The notes under the pieces were generated by a model, which saw only the letters and a list, made by a program, of their open reading frames with translations, ran no database searches and had not been told where the DNA came from. From Erpobdella octoculata (taxonomy: Eukaryota > Annelida > Clitellata > Hirudinida > Erpobdellidae): a DNA stretch of 64,000 nt. The translations under genes and the position numbers were made by a program. This document shows, in pieces, positions 23,824-34,765 of this stretch (within the stretch, counting starts at the first letter, position 1; every line of letters starts with the position of its first letter). The stretch spans positions 5,827,192-5,891,191 of the forward strand of contig OZ022245.1 in NCBI GenBank assembly GCA_963978895.1. Reading direction: 5' to 3'.

Positions 23824-24326
23824 CTAGCAGGGTTACCCGGAGTTGCCCGGGGTTTTTAGAAGGTTTTCTATCGTTTTTTTCTCTCGTCTTTACTCTTTTT
23901 TTCTTTTTTATTCCCTTCTCTCTCCCTTTCTTGTTCCTAGTTCTTTCCCCGCTTGATCTCCTCGTTATCTCGCTTCTTTTTTCTTTCTCGCTCCCGCTTG
24001 TTCTCTCTTTCCCGCTCACCCGTTCCCATTCGGCAAGTAATACGTGTTACGAAATCATAAAAAATGTTTCCATCTATCTCCTAATAATATGTAATAACGC
24101 GCAATCGGTCACAATATGCAAGACTGTCAAGCAAGAAATGCCTGTTAAGCAAGTGTAAAACAGTGCTTCGAAACCGTATGTAATAATCATGTATAGGCAC
24201 TTTTGACCCCCTGAGCCGGGGATCGGAGTAGGGAGTCCAAACCTTCTTAACTATCTTCCCCGGTATGAGAACTACCTTCTTGCCAAATTTCATCAAGATC
24301 ACTTCAGCGGTTCAAATTTCTATAGA
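23824..24326 (-). mobile_element. Helitron-like element (minus), complete ends
   Basis: The 5' end on the minus strand is TTTA|TCTATAGAAATTTGAACC at 24326. The 3' end has a CCCGGGCAACTCCGGG-type hairpin, a short spacer and CTAG|T at 23824. The 3' half carries GAGCGGGAAAG-type units as in family 2; the 5' half (CCCGGCTCAGGGGG, GCCAAATTTCATC block) is different. 503 bp, no coding. Confidence 0.65.
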
Positions 24327-25103
24327 TAAAAAACTTTTAAAATAAATATTTGTAATATGTATAACATATCTAATACAATAGAATAGACTCAATCCCGGGA
24401 TTGTGTTCCCACCACAAACAGCAAAATCCCTGGATTGTACTCCTTAATCCCAGGTTACTCCACCTCACGATGTTTTCAATAGATGAACAATAAAACACTT
24501 CAATGCCATGTAATCAAGAGTAACACAAGTACAATTATCTAGCACTTATTTCTATCTCTGTTTGCAATCGCCTTGTAACTGATGTAACTAAGTATGCTCA
24601 TTTCCAACTTCTGCTGAAGCAACTGTATCGTAAGATACTCTTAATATAACTATAGAAAAGAAAACCACTCGGAAGATACATACAATCAATCTAAAAAAAA
24701 TCCGCCAAAGGCCAAAGTTAAGCCATTCTAGGGTGCAGTTAGGTCTTGCCCGACATGAGTTGCGTACCTCTCTGCTACCAGCTTACTGTTGGTTGCATGC
24801 GAGACTTGAATAAGTAGTGTATTCTTCACTAATTGTACTAAGCTGTGAGACACGAATATAGAGGAAGACGGTTAACACGAGAAATGATAACAAATCATCG
24901 TTTATATTTGAAATTTTATTGAATAAAATTAAATAAAAATTCACGTCTTTCACTATTTCTAAACAAATTTATTTATATGACTCAAATTGTAAAAAAAACA
25001 ACAATAATAATAATAATAATAATAGTAATAATAATTTTATATCACAAAGTCAGCAGAAATTAAAACCATTGCATGTTGCATATTGCATTATTGAGATTTC
25101 CAA
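24327..25103. other. Spacer downstream of the PHRF1-like gene
   Basis: A CCCGGGATTGTG/CCCTGGATTGTAC imperfect repeat at about 24396-24465 and an AAT microsatellite at 24996-25025. Part of it is probably the 3' UTR of the gene ending at 25104. Confidence 0.4.
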
Positions 25104-28100
25104 TTACTTCTTCAAGGTAATCATGTAATCCTTAACGAGTTTCGCTACAGCACCTGGATCCACAGAATTGTTGCCGAAATTGAGAACCTGTGAAAACGAA
25201 ATGACAACTTGAACGAAAAATGAATTCAAGAACTAAAATAGAGATCGACTCATGACTTAGACTGATTTTTTTTCTTTAATGGCACCTAACTCCAGATCAA
25301 TTTGAGTCAATTTGAAGAAAAAAAACTGAAAAAGAAAAGTTGAAAATACCTTGGGCACCACTTTGCCCATGATGTACTTGTACTGATCTTTGTTGACAGC
25401 TCCTCTGAGGAAGTGAGGCTTCAAGGCTTCCTCAGCCACTTGCTCGATTATGCTAATTTTAGCTCTCTGAAAATGAAAAGTGCTTGCCAGGCTATTCGGA
25501 ATCGACAGAAGTGCATTGGAGCGGAAGATATTTAGATCCCGCTATTTACCTTTTTATATTAACTGAATTATTAAAAAATGTTAAAAATTACTTTGTCGTT
25601 AGTGTTGAAGAAAATTTTGGATGAAGGATTTTTCATATTATTGACAGTGCTGTTGTTCTTATTCGCATTTGGCTCGACACTGCTCAAGGAATTTGGAGGG
25701 GAAGGTGATTCTGTTACACATAAAAATGAGTTATTAATTTGTTATTTGTTATATATATTTTTTTGTTTTAAAATACCACAACGTAAATCATTTTTAACGC
25801 AGTAAATTATTACTGAATTATATTGAAAGAAAGAGAGAGAATAGGACACCACACTACACTAACTCCTATAATTAAAGATGGCTACATACTACATACTTAT
25901 CACAAAATCACAAGGAAACAACATAAACCACAAACGTAGTTGTTTGCTTTGTGGTTCGGGCTGATAGAATAGAACCACCGTGTATCCTCCTATGCGTGTC
26001 GTAAAAGGCGACTAAAGGGAGGTTCGCAGGAAGGGCATCCGGGTAAAACTTTGCTCCAAATTCCATATGGGTAACAAAACAAAGAATTTCATGCCGGCTC
26101 GGACGTCGCCTGGTTAAACAAGGTCTACAAGGTCAGCGCTTCCTTTTCTGGGCCTAGACGGAAGTGAAAAGTTAGCTATGGGCTTGAGGAAGAATTTATG
26201 AGCTTGGCCTGAAGCGACAGTCTGCCATGGATTGTGACTTGTGGAGGGGCCTGATATGGAAAAAACGTCCAACCCTAGCATAGCGTGGAATAGGGACGTT
26301 TAAAAAATAAATGATGATGATGATGATGATGATGTTCTTCACAATTTTTTATCACAAAGAAACAACATAAACCTCAATCGTAGTTGTTCCTACTTGAGCA
26401 TATTTTCAACAAAACAAACCAAACCAAACCAGATTCATTCAAATGAGAAAGTAAACAGACCATCGTCTTCAGAACTCTTCTTCAATGCAAAGCCGTACAA
26501 TTCTTCCTGCTTCTTCAAGATCTCGCCGAGCAAATCGGTCGACGCAGGTGCATCGGAAACTTTTGCCAAATTTGGTTTTTCTTTCTTACACAGATCTTTA
26601 TTTCCGAGTTTTGGAACAGGAACCTCTTTCTTGCTTATATTCCTTATGGTTCTTTGCAATGCGATAGACCTCTCGAATGAGTTCGATTTCTTCAGTGCAT
26701 TGGAGATTTGTGACGTGTTTCCTGATTTTTCTAAAATAAGTTTTATTTCAAATTATATAAAAAAAATCACCTGAGTTAACGCAAATAACGAAAATATCAA
26801 ACAAACCGCACGAAATACAGAGCCAATCTATCACCGATACACATTCTATTGATGGTAGGCACTGGATGTGATACCTATTAATAGAAAATATTAAAGAATG
26901 GATATTTAAGTTATATTATAAACAGAAAGCTGATACTTTGTGGATTAAAAGAGGTTGACATCCTCCCTCATTCCTTAAAAATACTAATGGAACAAACTTT
27001 CTGTTGCAGCCATCACATGGAATTGGATTGTTTTCACTCGAACCACACAATTCACAGACACAGTCGACACTTCGCTTGTTGTACCGAGCTTTTGTCGTTT
27101 TAACGATGTTGCCACTCACTCTATCTTTCACGATGACGTTGTTGAATCGTAACTTGTCGACCGGACACCTGTCCGTGTTCTTATAAAATATTAATAACAT
27201 CGTTAACTGTCAGTTTATTTCAATATAACACATTAAAAATTTGTTACAAAATTATTAAAATCTATAAAATAAAATAAATACGTCTATTCCAACGAACCTT
27301 CGGAATGCACTTCAAGCAGAATGTATGATTGCAGCCATCCAGTTCACCAATGCGTAGTGTTCTTATGCGAAGATTACATATCGGACAATGGATCGAATCT
27401 GCAGCGGTTTTCTTCTTTACAGGTGGTTTTCTGTCATCAGAAGTTGAAATCGACTGTGGCGCAACACCGGTACCGTTCAAAATTCCAACTTTTCTCTTTT
27501 TAGCTTTACTCGTACACAGATCTGCAGAAAAGTTCTTTGATTTGTTTCAAATGGTCAGTAAATACAAAACACTCTTTACTGACCTCTAATTGACTTTCGC
27601 TTGCGAACTCGTGAGTTGGCTTGTGCGGGCTTAAGGCTGCTGGGCTCCTTGGGATTCTTCGAGAGTGCTTGATTGAGAAAATTCTCCAGACCTTCTTCAT
27701 CACTCAAATCTTCATTTTTATTTTTTGACATTTAATTGGTTTATAATATCATATTGATATGGTCATCAGGTATTTGCTTGATATGTTTCAGCAATTGCGA
27801 GCAATAAAAGTATTTATGTGGCTAATGAAAGTTATGAATTTAAAAATATAAGAGCTTTTTCTTGCACTATCAACTAATGAACTAATCTATAGAAACTATA
27901 GATCAGATTATCAGAGAAAATATATGACACAACCTTGATCTATCAAAGTTGAGTTTGGTTTTTCGAGAATAACTGTATTATTTTCTTTTGGCTTCGACAG
28001 AGCTTGGTCGAGAAAATGTTCTAACTCCAAGTCATCATCTTCGTCAGATGATTCGGCAGTGAAACTTCTCGTGGTTTTCAAAGCCTCTGTATCTATTCAA

Positions 28101-30657
28101 TTTATTTATTGTGTAAGTTATATGTTACGCGGGCAATATATAATTAAAATAAATAAACACAGCAGTTTAATTCACACCATGAACAAACATTTTGAATAAA
28201 CTCTGTGACGTGTAGACCGATCTTTACATTTTTTGACTGATGTTCCCGTTCTCTCTCTCGCAGAACATAAACAGGAAATAGAACAAAGGCACATATGGAT
28301 TATTTAAAAAAAAATCTATTGCACAAAACCTTGATCAGTTAAAGTTGAATTCAATTCAGCGGGTAAGATTGTATCGTATTTTACATCCTCCACATCTGGT
28401 TTGGATAACGCCTGGTTGAGACGATCCTCCAAGTCATCATCTACGTCATATGATTCGAAACTGAGATTTCTTCCCACGGCTACCAGAGTAAGAATAAATA
28501 TATCTATTTAGTTGTTTATTTATAAGCTATTTAGTATATATCCCCTCATTAGTAAATTAATGTGATCATGTATTGCGTTCGGTATTGAATTGGGACAAAA
28601 TATAGTATTAGTATAATCCATCCTCAATAAGCAAAATTTTCGAGGTTTTTATGTATATATGTACTTGCGGGGTACGGTCGCTTTTCCGTTCCCGCTTGCT
28701 CTCCCGTTTCCATTTTCGCTTATTCTCCAGTTTACGCTCGCTCTTCCGCTCCAGCTCATTTGGTTGCCGATCTCAATTTTTTTACAGAAACCTTCCTCGA
28801 TATTGACTTTCAAGGTTGTGTGAAAATTTCATTACGATCGGATGAATGGCGTAGCAATGCATAAAGGACAAACAAACAAAAAAACATAATTATATATAGA
28901 TGTATGTATGTATGTATGTATGTATGTATGTATGTATGTATGTATGTGTGTGTGTGTATGTATGTATGTATGTATGTATGTATGTATGTATGTATGTATG
29001 TATGTATGTATGTATGTATGTATGTATGTATGTATGTATGTATGTATGTATGTATGTGCTACACACCAGATGACGGCGTTTTGAACACATTTGGGGCTGT
29101 CCATAAAAGCACGTCACGCTCCATGGGGGGGGAGAGTTTGAGAAAATGTGACAGTTTGTGACAGGGGGAGGGGGTACAGATCATATGTGATGACACACGT
29201 TTTTTAATTTTATTTGTGTATCATTATTTACATACTAGTGGTTTTGCCCGTCCCAAGGACGGATGTTTTAAAATTATGATGAACTTTGGATACATTTATT
29301 GGATTATTTATTTATTTATGAATTTATTTATTCATTCATTTATTTATTTATTTGTTTATTAATTTATTTATTTACTTATTTATTTATTTATTAAATAAAT
29401 ATTTATTAAAATATCGCTAATTTCATTGTAATTTCATTACAATGAAAAAATTGTTTTATTGTTTGTATGCATTCCAAAACAAATAAAAAAAAATAGATTA
29501 AAATATTAATAATTTTTTATATTTTAAATTAATTTAAGTAAGGTAAATAATTTTTAATATATTTAATTATATAAAAATATGTAAAAATGTATTTATATAA
29601 TTATTTATTTATTATATATAAATTAATTTGCCATAGATAGCAGATCGTCACACAAAAACGTCTTACACAGACATAGGCTATTATATATATTAATACTATT
29701 AGAGTCATACCGTCTACAATTGACAGTGAAGATTTACTTTCTGTTGTGATGGATATTCTGATAAAAAATGGGAAGAGCCTATAATGTGTGATTTTTTCCT
29801 AATGATAATAATTTTCGTTTATTGAACATCTGACAAACTGTAGACATTTAACAAAAACGAGTTAAGTCGGTCTTATTAAGTCTATGAAATTACCACCAAA
29901 ATAAATTTAATAACAGTTTAATTAATGTTTTAGATTAAATGTTACTTTGGTAGTAGTTTTTATTTTTAACAATTATTTAGTTCGTACTTTAGGGGGTCTG
30001 GGATTTGTGACAGATTGTGACAAAGGGCAGGGAGAGAGAAAATTGTCAAAAACAGCGTGACGTACTTTAGGGACAAACCCCTTTGAAAAGCTGTAATGTA
30101 GACTGATCTCTACATATCTTGTTAATAAATGATTATCTTAAAACAATTCAATAATAATATCTACACACATAATTTCCTATGTCTGTATGTATGTATGTAT
30201 GTATGTATGTATGTATGTATGTATGTATGTATGTATGTATGTATGTATGTATGTATGTATGTATGTATGTATGTATGTATGTATGTATGTATGTATGTTA
30301 GCAATTTTGCATAACTCGGCGGCCACAGTGGTCAGCAGTCAGCAGTTGATAAAATTAGTGCGCGCAGGCGTGCAATAAAAGTTATTACGCAAAAGTACAC
30401 AGTCAGCCTTAAAGATAAAAAAAAGTGGTGCTGCAAAAGCAAAATAATATATAATGGTATTTTAAAAAATTCCGTCACTTTTGACGGGCTATCTCTAGTA
30501 ATATTATAATACAACCTGTTGGTGAACTCTGAAAACGCCCATCTACAATTTCATCACTGGCGTGGTCTGATTCTTCCGATCTTGGGTTCGAAAGCGCTCT
30601 GTTGAGCATTTGTTCCATGCATTCTTCGTCACTTGAGTCATCATCGCTGAGGTTCAT
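25104..30657 (-). CDS. PHRF1-like RING-PHD finger protein (10 exons, 502 aa in the longest join)
   Basis: Coding exons on the minus strand: 30657-30516, 28479-28330, 28086-27934, 27521-27298, 27179-26998, 26874-26807, 26730-26461, 25710-25592, 25466-25350, 25187-25104. Phases agree throughout. A C3HC3D RING runs from CPIC (194-197) through CNHTFCLKC to CPVD (228-231). A C4HC3 PHD finger follows: CELC, CDGC, YHIQC, CISC (265-306). The C-terminus (about 437-502, EEALKPHF...VAKLVKDYM) matches the conserved terminal helix domain of PHRF1, which in human PHRF1 accompanies RNA polymerase II-linked splicing and E3 ligase roles. It is far shorter than human PHRF1, lacking the SR-rich middle. The first three exons each encode an acidic motif ending in ALS(K/N)P. 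Introns hold Helitron-like elements and a LINE fragment. Confidence 0.8.
25946..26350 (+). mobile_element. Non-LTR retrotransposon 3' end fragment
   Basis: The segment with GTCGTAAAAGGCGACTAAAG, GGAAGGGCATCCGGG and a terminal (ATG/TGA)n tail has the form of an RTE/CR1-like 3' UTR. It is flanked by imperfect 38-bp direct repeats (25908-25945 and 26351-26388), inside the intron between exons 26730-26461 and 25710-25592. No coding part remains. Confidence 0.55.
27584..27731 (-). CDS. Alternative first exon of the PHRF1-like gene
   Basis: It starts with its own ATG (27731), encodes 49 residues with the motif LSDEEGLENFLNQALSKNP and a basic end (RVRKRKS), and ends at a GT donor in phase 1, the phase accepted by the RING exon at 27521. 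No pyrimidine tract or AG precedes the ATG, so it looks like a first exon rather than an internal one. Joined to the downstream exons it gives a 403-residue protein. Use of a separate promoter is inferred. Confidence 0.5.
28664..28900 (-). mobile_element. Helitron-like family 2 copy (minus), degraded 3' end
   Basis: The 5' end on the minus strand is A|TCTATATATAATTATG at 28900, then GTCCTTTATGCATTGCTAC and about 100 bases of GCGAGCGT/GAGCGG units. The expected CTAG is CAAG (28664-28667), and the GCCGGG hairpin is missing. A TATG array (28901-29058) abuts the 5' end. Confidence 0.6.
28901..29058. repeat. (TATG)n microsatellite
   Basis: About 39 TATG units with one TGTGTG interruption at 28946-28955. 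Confidence 0.95.
29235..29700 (-). mobile_element. Helitron-like element (minus) with clear 3' hairpin
   Basis: On the minus strand the 3' end is hairpin CCGTCC-TTGG-GACGGG, spacer CAAAAC and CACTAG|T at 29235. The interior has TTTA tetranucleotide runs (29300-29400). The 5' edge near 29700 (AATAGCCTATGTCTGTG block) is approximate and lacks a clear A|TC junction. Confidence 0.55.
30160..30498 (+). mobile_element. Helitron-like family 3 copy A with TATG array
   Basis: The 5' junction is A|TCTACACACATAATTTCC at 30160, then about 28 TATG units (30187-30298). A unique part (GTCAGCAGTCAGCAG, TTAGTGCGCGCAGG) leads to hairpin CCGTCA-CTTT-TGACGG and GCTATCT-CTAG|T at 30498. The element ends 17 bases from the donor of the first PHRF1-like exon. 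Copy B is at 38740-39428. Confidence 0.75.
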
Positions 30658-31314
30658 TTTTGATTGTTTGGTTCAGTTCTGAACGAGTGGACAAAAAAGC
30701 GTTCAAGGATTAATTCCAGCCATTTAAATAAAAAATTTTGAGTTGTTATTCTTTTAAAATATAATTTTAAAGTGTTTTAATGAAAAGCTACAAATTAGTT
30801 GCAAGCAATTCGGCTATTGCTGTTCTTTTAAAATTTATCTATTCGTGTTACCGCATCGAACCTTTTACTGGTAAATAGAGTTTGGTGTTGTTAAATTAGT
30901 GCTTGATGTTTTGTGATTGGAGCTTTTATCATCGTGGCATATGTTGAAACAGTAATTTGTTTCAATCTCTTCCAAATATTTAACTGTTGTGTTTCACATA
31001 TGCCTGTGTTAAATGCGTTTTATGTGACAGGAGTGGCGTTATTTTGTCCCATTGTTCAATGCGCGATAGAGTAGCATGATTTAGGTCTAATCTTTACATT
31101 AAAGTATGTTCATGTGATTGAAGGCTACACTTGTTTTAAATTCACGTTGAACTGAAGTGAAAGGCCATTATGTTTGTAAATAAAAACAATAATTCAATCT
31201 CAACCAGTAAAGGAAATGAGTAATAAGTAATCATCGGGAGGAAGTAACTTTTAAACGGGATTTGTGATCTTGTCACTCGATAAGTAACACGGACGACAAC
31301 AAGCAAATGTTTAC

Positions 31315-31378
31315 CTTCAACTTGACGCTCTGATTCGACGTCTCTTCTTTTCAGAACCAAATTCAGACAGCCATCCAA
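31315..31378 (-). CDS. Possible upstream first exon of the PHRF1-like gene
   Basis: ATG at 31378, 21 codons with many Arg/Glu/Val residues, then donor GAAG|GTAAAC in phase 1. This phase would splice to any of the phase-1 acceptors at 28479, 28086 or 27521. The support is splice and phase compatibility only; it may be non-coding or unrelated. Confidence 0.25.
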
Positions 31379-31379
31379 A

Positions 31380-33040
31380 GTACCACCAAGTTATCCCGAA
31401 AGAATTGAGACTAAAAATCACTTCGCTTTAAGCCATAAACTTTTTTCTCACGAAACTGACCCTTAACAACTAACTACCATCGAACTCTTAACTAAACTAA
31501 AATACACTAGTCACTAGTATTTAGAATCACTGGCTATGGAAATAACCATGCGTAAGTTAAACGCCCTACTTATGCAAATCTATGTATTGCATAATTTGAC
31601 AACCAGCTCGCAATTGTAGCAGTTTGATTGAACTTGGCAATAAATTAGCAAAAATAAAGATAATAAGATACTACGGATTAAGGGGGCCAGCCTCTACAAG
31701 GTTCAAAAATCTTTCTAGATGTTCTTCAGAGCTTACGATTACTGAACCGAGCGAGTAGGGTTTATTTTATTGCTGGCTAGTTGACTATGCACTAATAGCT
31801 TGTACGTCTTTGGGTTTTAGAATTTCTTATAATAAAATGCTAAACTTCCTGTCGTTTTAACAACGCACATGTACCTACGTCTTAAAACATCTAATACAGC
31901 TGTGAAATGATTTATCAGATGTGTAACAAAGTACTTCAATTATGCAAATCAGCAGTCCACACAGCTACATAATGTACTTGGCGCCTTGTAGTAATTTTAG
32001 AATTATAAATATGTAATGACAAGACCTTTTGATATTATTATCAATATATAAATTGTTTATTGTCTTATTACGAAAATATACGCGTTTGTCGGAAATAGTT
32101 AAAAATGACTTATAGCAGCTAATAAATTATCTTAAAGCCAGTTTGAGCTATTCACAACATGATTTTTAAACGCAAATTTTGGTGCAAGCTAAAATTCTTT
32201 TTAAAACAAATCAGAAAATCATGAATTTGTAAACACAAATATGCTAACAATTTGACTCAACAAAGCTTCCAATTGACCTTCCTTTTCAACGAGTGCAAGT
32301 TGAACTATTCAATAACTTTTCATTGACTTCTCTACGTTATATTCCAGATTATATTTGAATACTCAACATCAACATCTTTCGCGGCACTTCAGCACCGCTC
32401 TAAAACACTTATTTGTAAACAACAACAAAAAGCATATATGAAAAATGGTTGAAAGAAACGAGAAAGGAAGGATTAATTTTTTTATACGCTTTTGTTGATG
32501 CTTGCATTTAAAAATGAATTATTTGAAATTTTTTAATTTAAAATAAAAATACCAAATAACTGCAATTGAGTCGAATTACATACAGTTTTGCATATTACCT
32601 TAAGCGTTGGCGCTCTTAATTGTTGGTACATTTACACCATGTCCTGTTTTGACAACCTTTCTATTTGCGGATATGCAGCGATATAAATTCAAAATCTATG
32701 CGTTCAATTAAACTCAAAAAGCCTCTTTTAATTCAATTAATCGAATTTATTTTAAAAACGTGTCAAAAAAGACACTAAGTTATTTTCACAACAATTGCTA
32801 AGAAATCCAATTCGAAAAAAGTGAGCGGTAAAAAACCAGGGTTCTTCAACACATTTCTTATATTTCAATATTCGCCGGTTTTTCAATTATTGCATTTTTT
32901 AAAGCGATGAGTTGTTTCTCTACATAAAACGTGTGGCACCTTCCATAACCACAAGATTCAGTGAATGACTTGCATATGCGACAAAGGGACAATTGAATTC
33001 ACTTGTTAAAGCTTTGTTTATGCATCTTCTCCAACTCCTT
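31380..33040. other. Non-coding AT-rich spacer
   Basis: No exon with family resemblance, RNA gene or bounded repeat is visible. It may hold the 5' flank of the PHRF1-like gene. Confidence 0.45.
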
Positions 33041-33290
33041 TTAGGGCCGCCAAGAAGGGGAGACGGGGATAATCCTGAAGCCCGTACTTTTTGGAGGGCC
33101 CGGGTCTGAAGAACTTCTGACAGAGTTTATGAGGAAAAAGTTGAAAAATCTTTTCAACTATCCCCACCCCAGGTCATCTAACAATTTTGTAAAAAAATAA
33201 GAATTTTAATGAGGGAAGTTTTTAGAGAATTGTGAATAGGGCTTGGGTTAAATATTTTCCTGGGGTCCGTGTTTTTTTTTGTCGGCAGCC
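33041..33290. mobile_element. Possible hAT-type MITE
   Basis: The ends (T)AGGGCCGCCAAGAAG and (inverted) CAGGGCTGCCGAC are imperfect terminal repeats with a GGGG/CCCC-rich interior. No clear target duplication. Another GGCGCAGCCAGAC end of the same style lies at about 33411. Confidence 0.35.
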
Positions 33291-33546
33291 CTGTTTTTTT
33301 CAAAATAAATTATCATATGCCTTGCCCCGAAAACCTTAGATAATCAAGTCCCATTCCACTACAAGCTTCAAAAATAACTCTAGAAGCTTTTTTTATGTTT
33401 TGTCATCGACTACTGGCGCAGCCAGACATTTTTTCGTGGGGAGCACGGGGGGAAAACTGATTGGTAGGAAGTTTTCCAAAAAATGTATGTCCCACAAGAG
33501 TCATGGCTTTCAGTACTGGTACTTGATAAAACTGAGTGATAGCTAC

Positions 33547-34138
33547 CAGGGGCGCAACCAGCAAAAAATGCTGGGGGACTCAAGTTAGAAAAAGGAAGAA
33601 AGCCCGCAGCAGGCAAACAATTTTTTTTTTACTATCTTTAGTCTGCAGTCTTTTTTTGGTATCTTAAATAATTTATTAATGAAAGAAAAGAAAGACTGCA
33701 ACTGAAGATAGTCAAACTCAGTCTCAAACCAGTTAAAGAATTTGTTAAAAAAATAAGTTTATGAATAAATTTAGCACCCCCACCAAAATGAAAACTCATC
33801 ATATTTGAAAAAATTGCAGGGCCCTTCGATTTGGCCTCGGGGGCTTGCTAAAGTTCGAAAAAGGGAAGAAAGCTTTTTTTTGAATTTTTTTAACTATCTT
33901 CTGTCTGCAGTTTTTTTTAATCTTTAGGATATAAATTAATGATAGAAAAGAAAGACTGCAAGCTGAAGATAGTCAAGCTCGGTCTCAAACCAGTTAAAGC
34001 AAATGTTAACAAATAAGTTTATGAATAAATGTATCACCCCCACCCAAAAAAACTCATCAAATTTGGAAAAAATGCTGGACCCTCCAATTTGGCCTGGGGG
34101 AAGCTTAAGCCCTCCCCTGCTCCCTAGTTGCGCCCTTG
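33547..34138. mobile_element. hAT-type non-autonomous element with 8-bp TSD and internal duplication
   Basis: Terminal repeats CAGGGGCGCAAC and (inverted) CAAGGGCGCAAC match at 11 of 12. The flanks ATAGCTAC (33539-33546) and ATAGCAAC (34139-34146) match at 7 of 8. Inside, a unit of about 260 bases is tandemly duplicated (33565-33835 and 33836-34100), each with a hairpin of ACTATCTT/AAGATAGT arms. No transposase. Confidence 0.75.
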
Positions 34139-34519
34139 ATAGCAACCGACCAAATATTATATTGATTAATAGTACGTGACCAAATTTTATATTGATTAAC
34201 AGTATCTGAAATTTTTTTATAGTTTGTCTTATTTCTTATAGTATGTCTTATTCTTTTTAGATTTGCTAAAATCATTTTTTACAAATAAAATTGAATATCG
34301 TTTTGAAATGTTTATTATTACGCATTTACGCAAAAATAAGTTTTTTGAAGTACAAAAAGTAGTAGCATTTTATTACATACGGCAAGTTTATTTTCATTAG
34401 ACGTCGGTTGCCGCGAATTGCCGGCGTGCTCGACACTCAGCTTCTCATTGACTTTCGGCAAATAACAGTCAGCAATCTCGGTAATCTCGGCAAGTCTAAA
34501 AAAGTCGGTAACGCAGATT

Positions 34520-34765
34520 CTTACTTGCTTACTTAGTTTATTGCAAATCTTGAAAATGAAAATTAACTAACTTTCTGACATCCAATCGAGCTGAAATTTG
34601 AAATATAGGCTCGCTCCTCATGACAATGCATTTTATTAAAGTTTGAAAACTTTCTGAAAAAATTACTTTTTAACTAATAGTAATAATTATCTATGTTTTA
34701 AAATAGAACAAAAGCAATTATGTAGATGTTTACAGATATAAAATCAAAAATGTCGTTTTAAAAGA
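34520..34765. repeat. Dispersed repeat R4 copy 3
   Basis: It carries the CTTACTTGCTTACTTAG, CATCCAATCGAGC and CCTCATGACAATGC blocks of the copies at 12640 and 20275. Confidence 0.55.

Noticed and set aside
25578..25805. Plus-strand open frame with a hydrophobic stretch
   Set aside because: It is antisense to the PHRF1-like exon 25710-25592 and its flanking intron.
26435..26460. Reading the PHRF1-like exon through to the TGA at 26435 as the gene end
   Set aside because: A donor at 26460 joins in phase with the exon at 25710, which restores the conserved C-terminal domain; read-through is at best a minor form.
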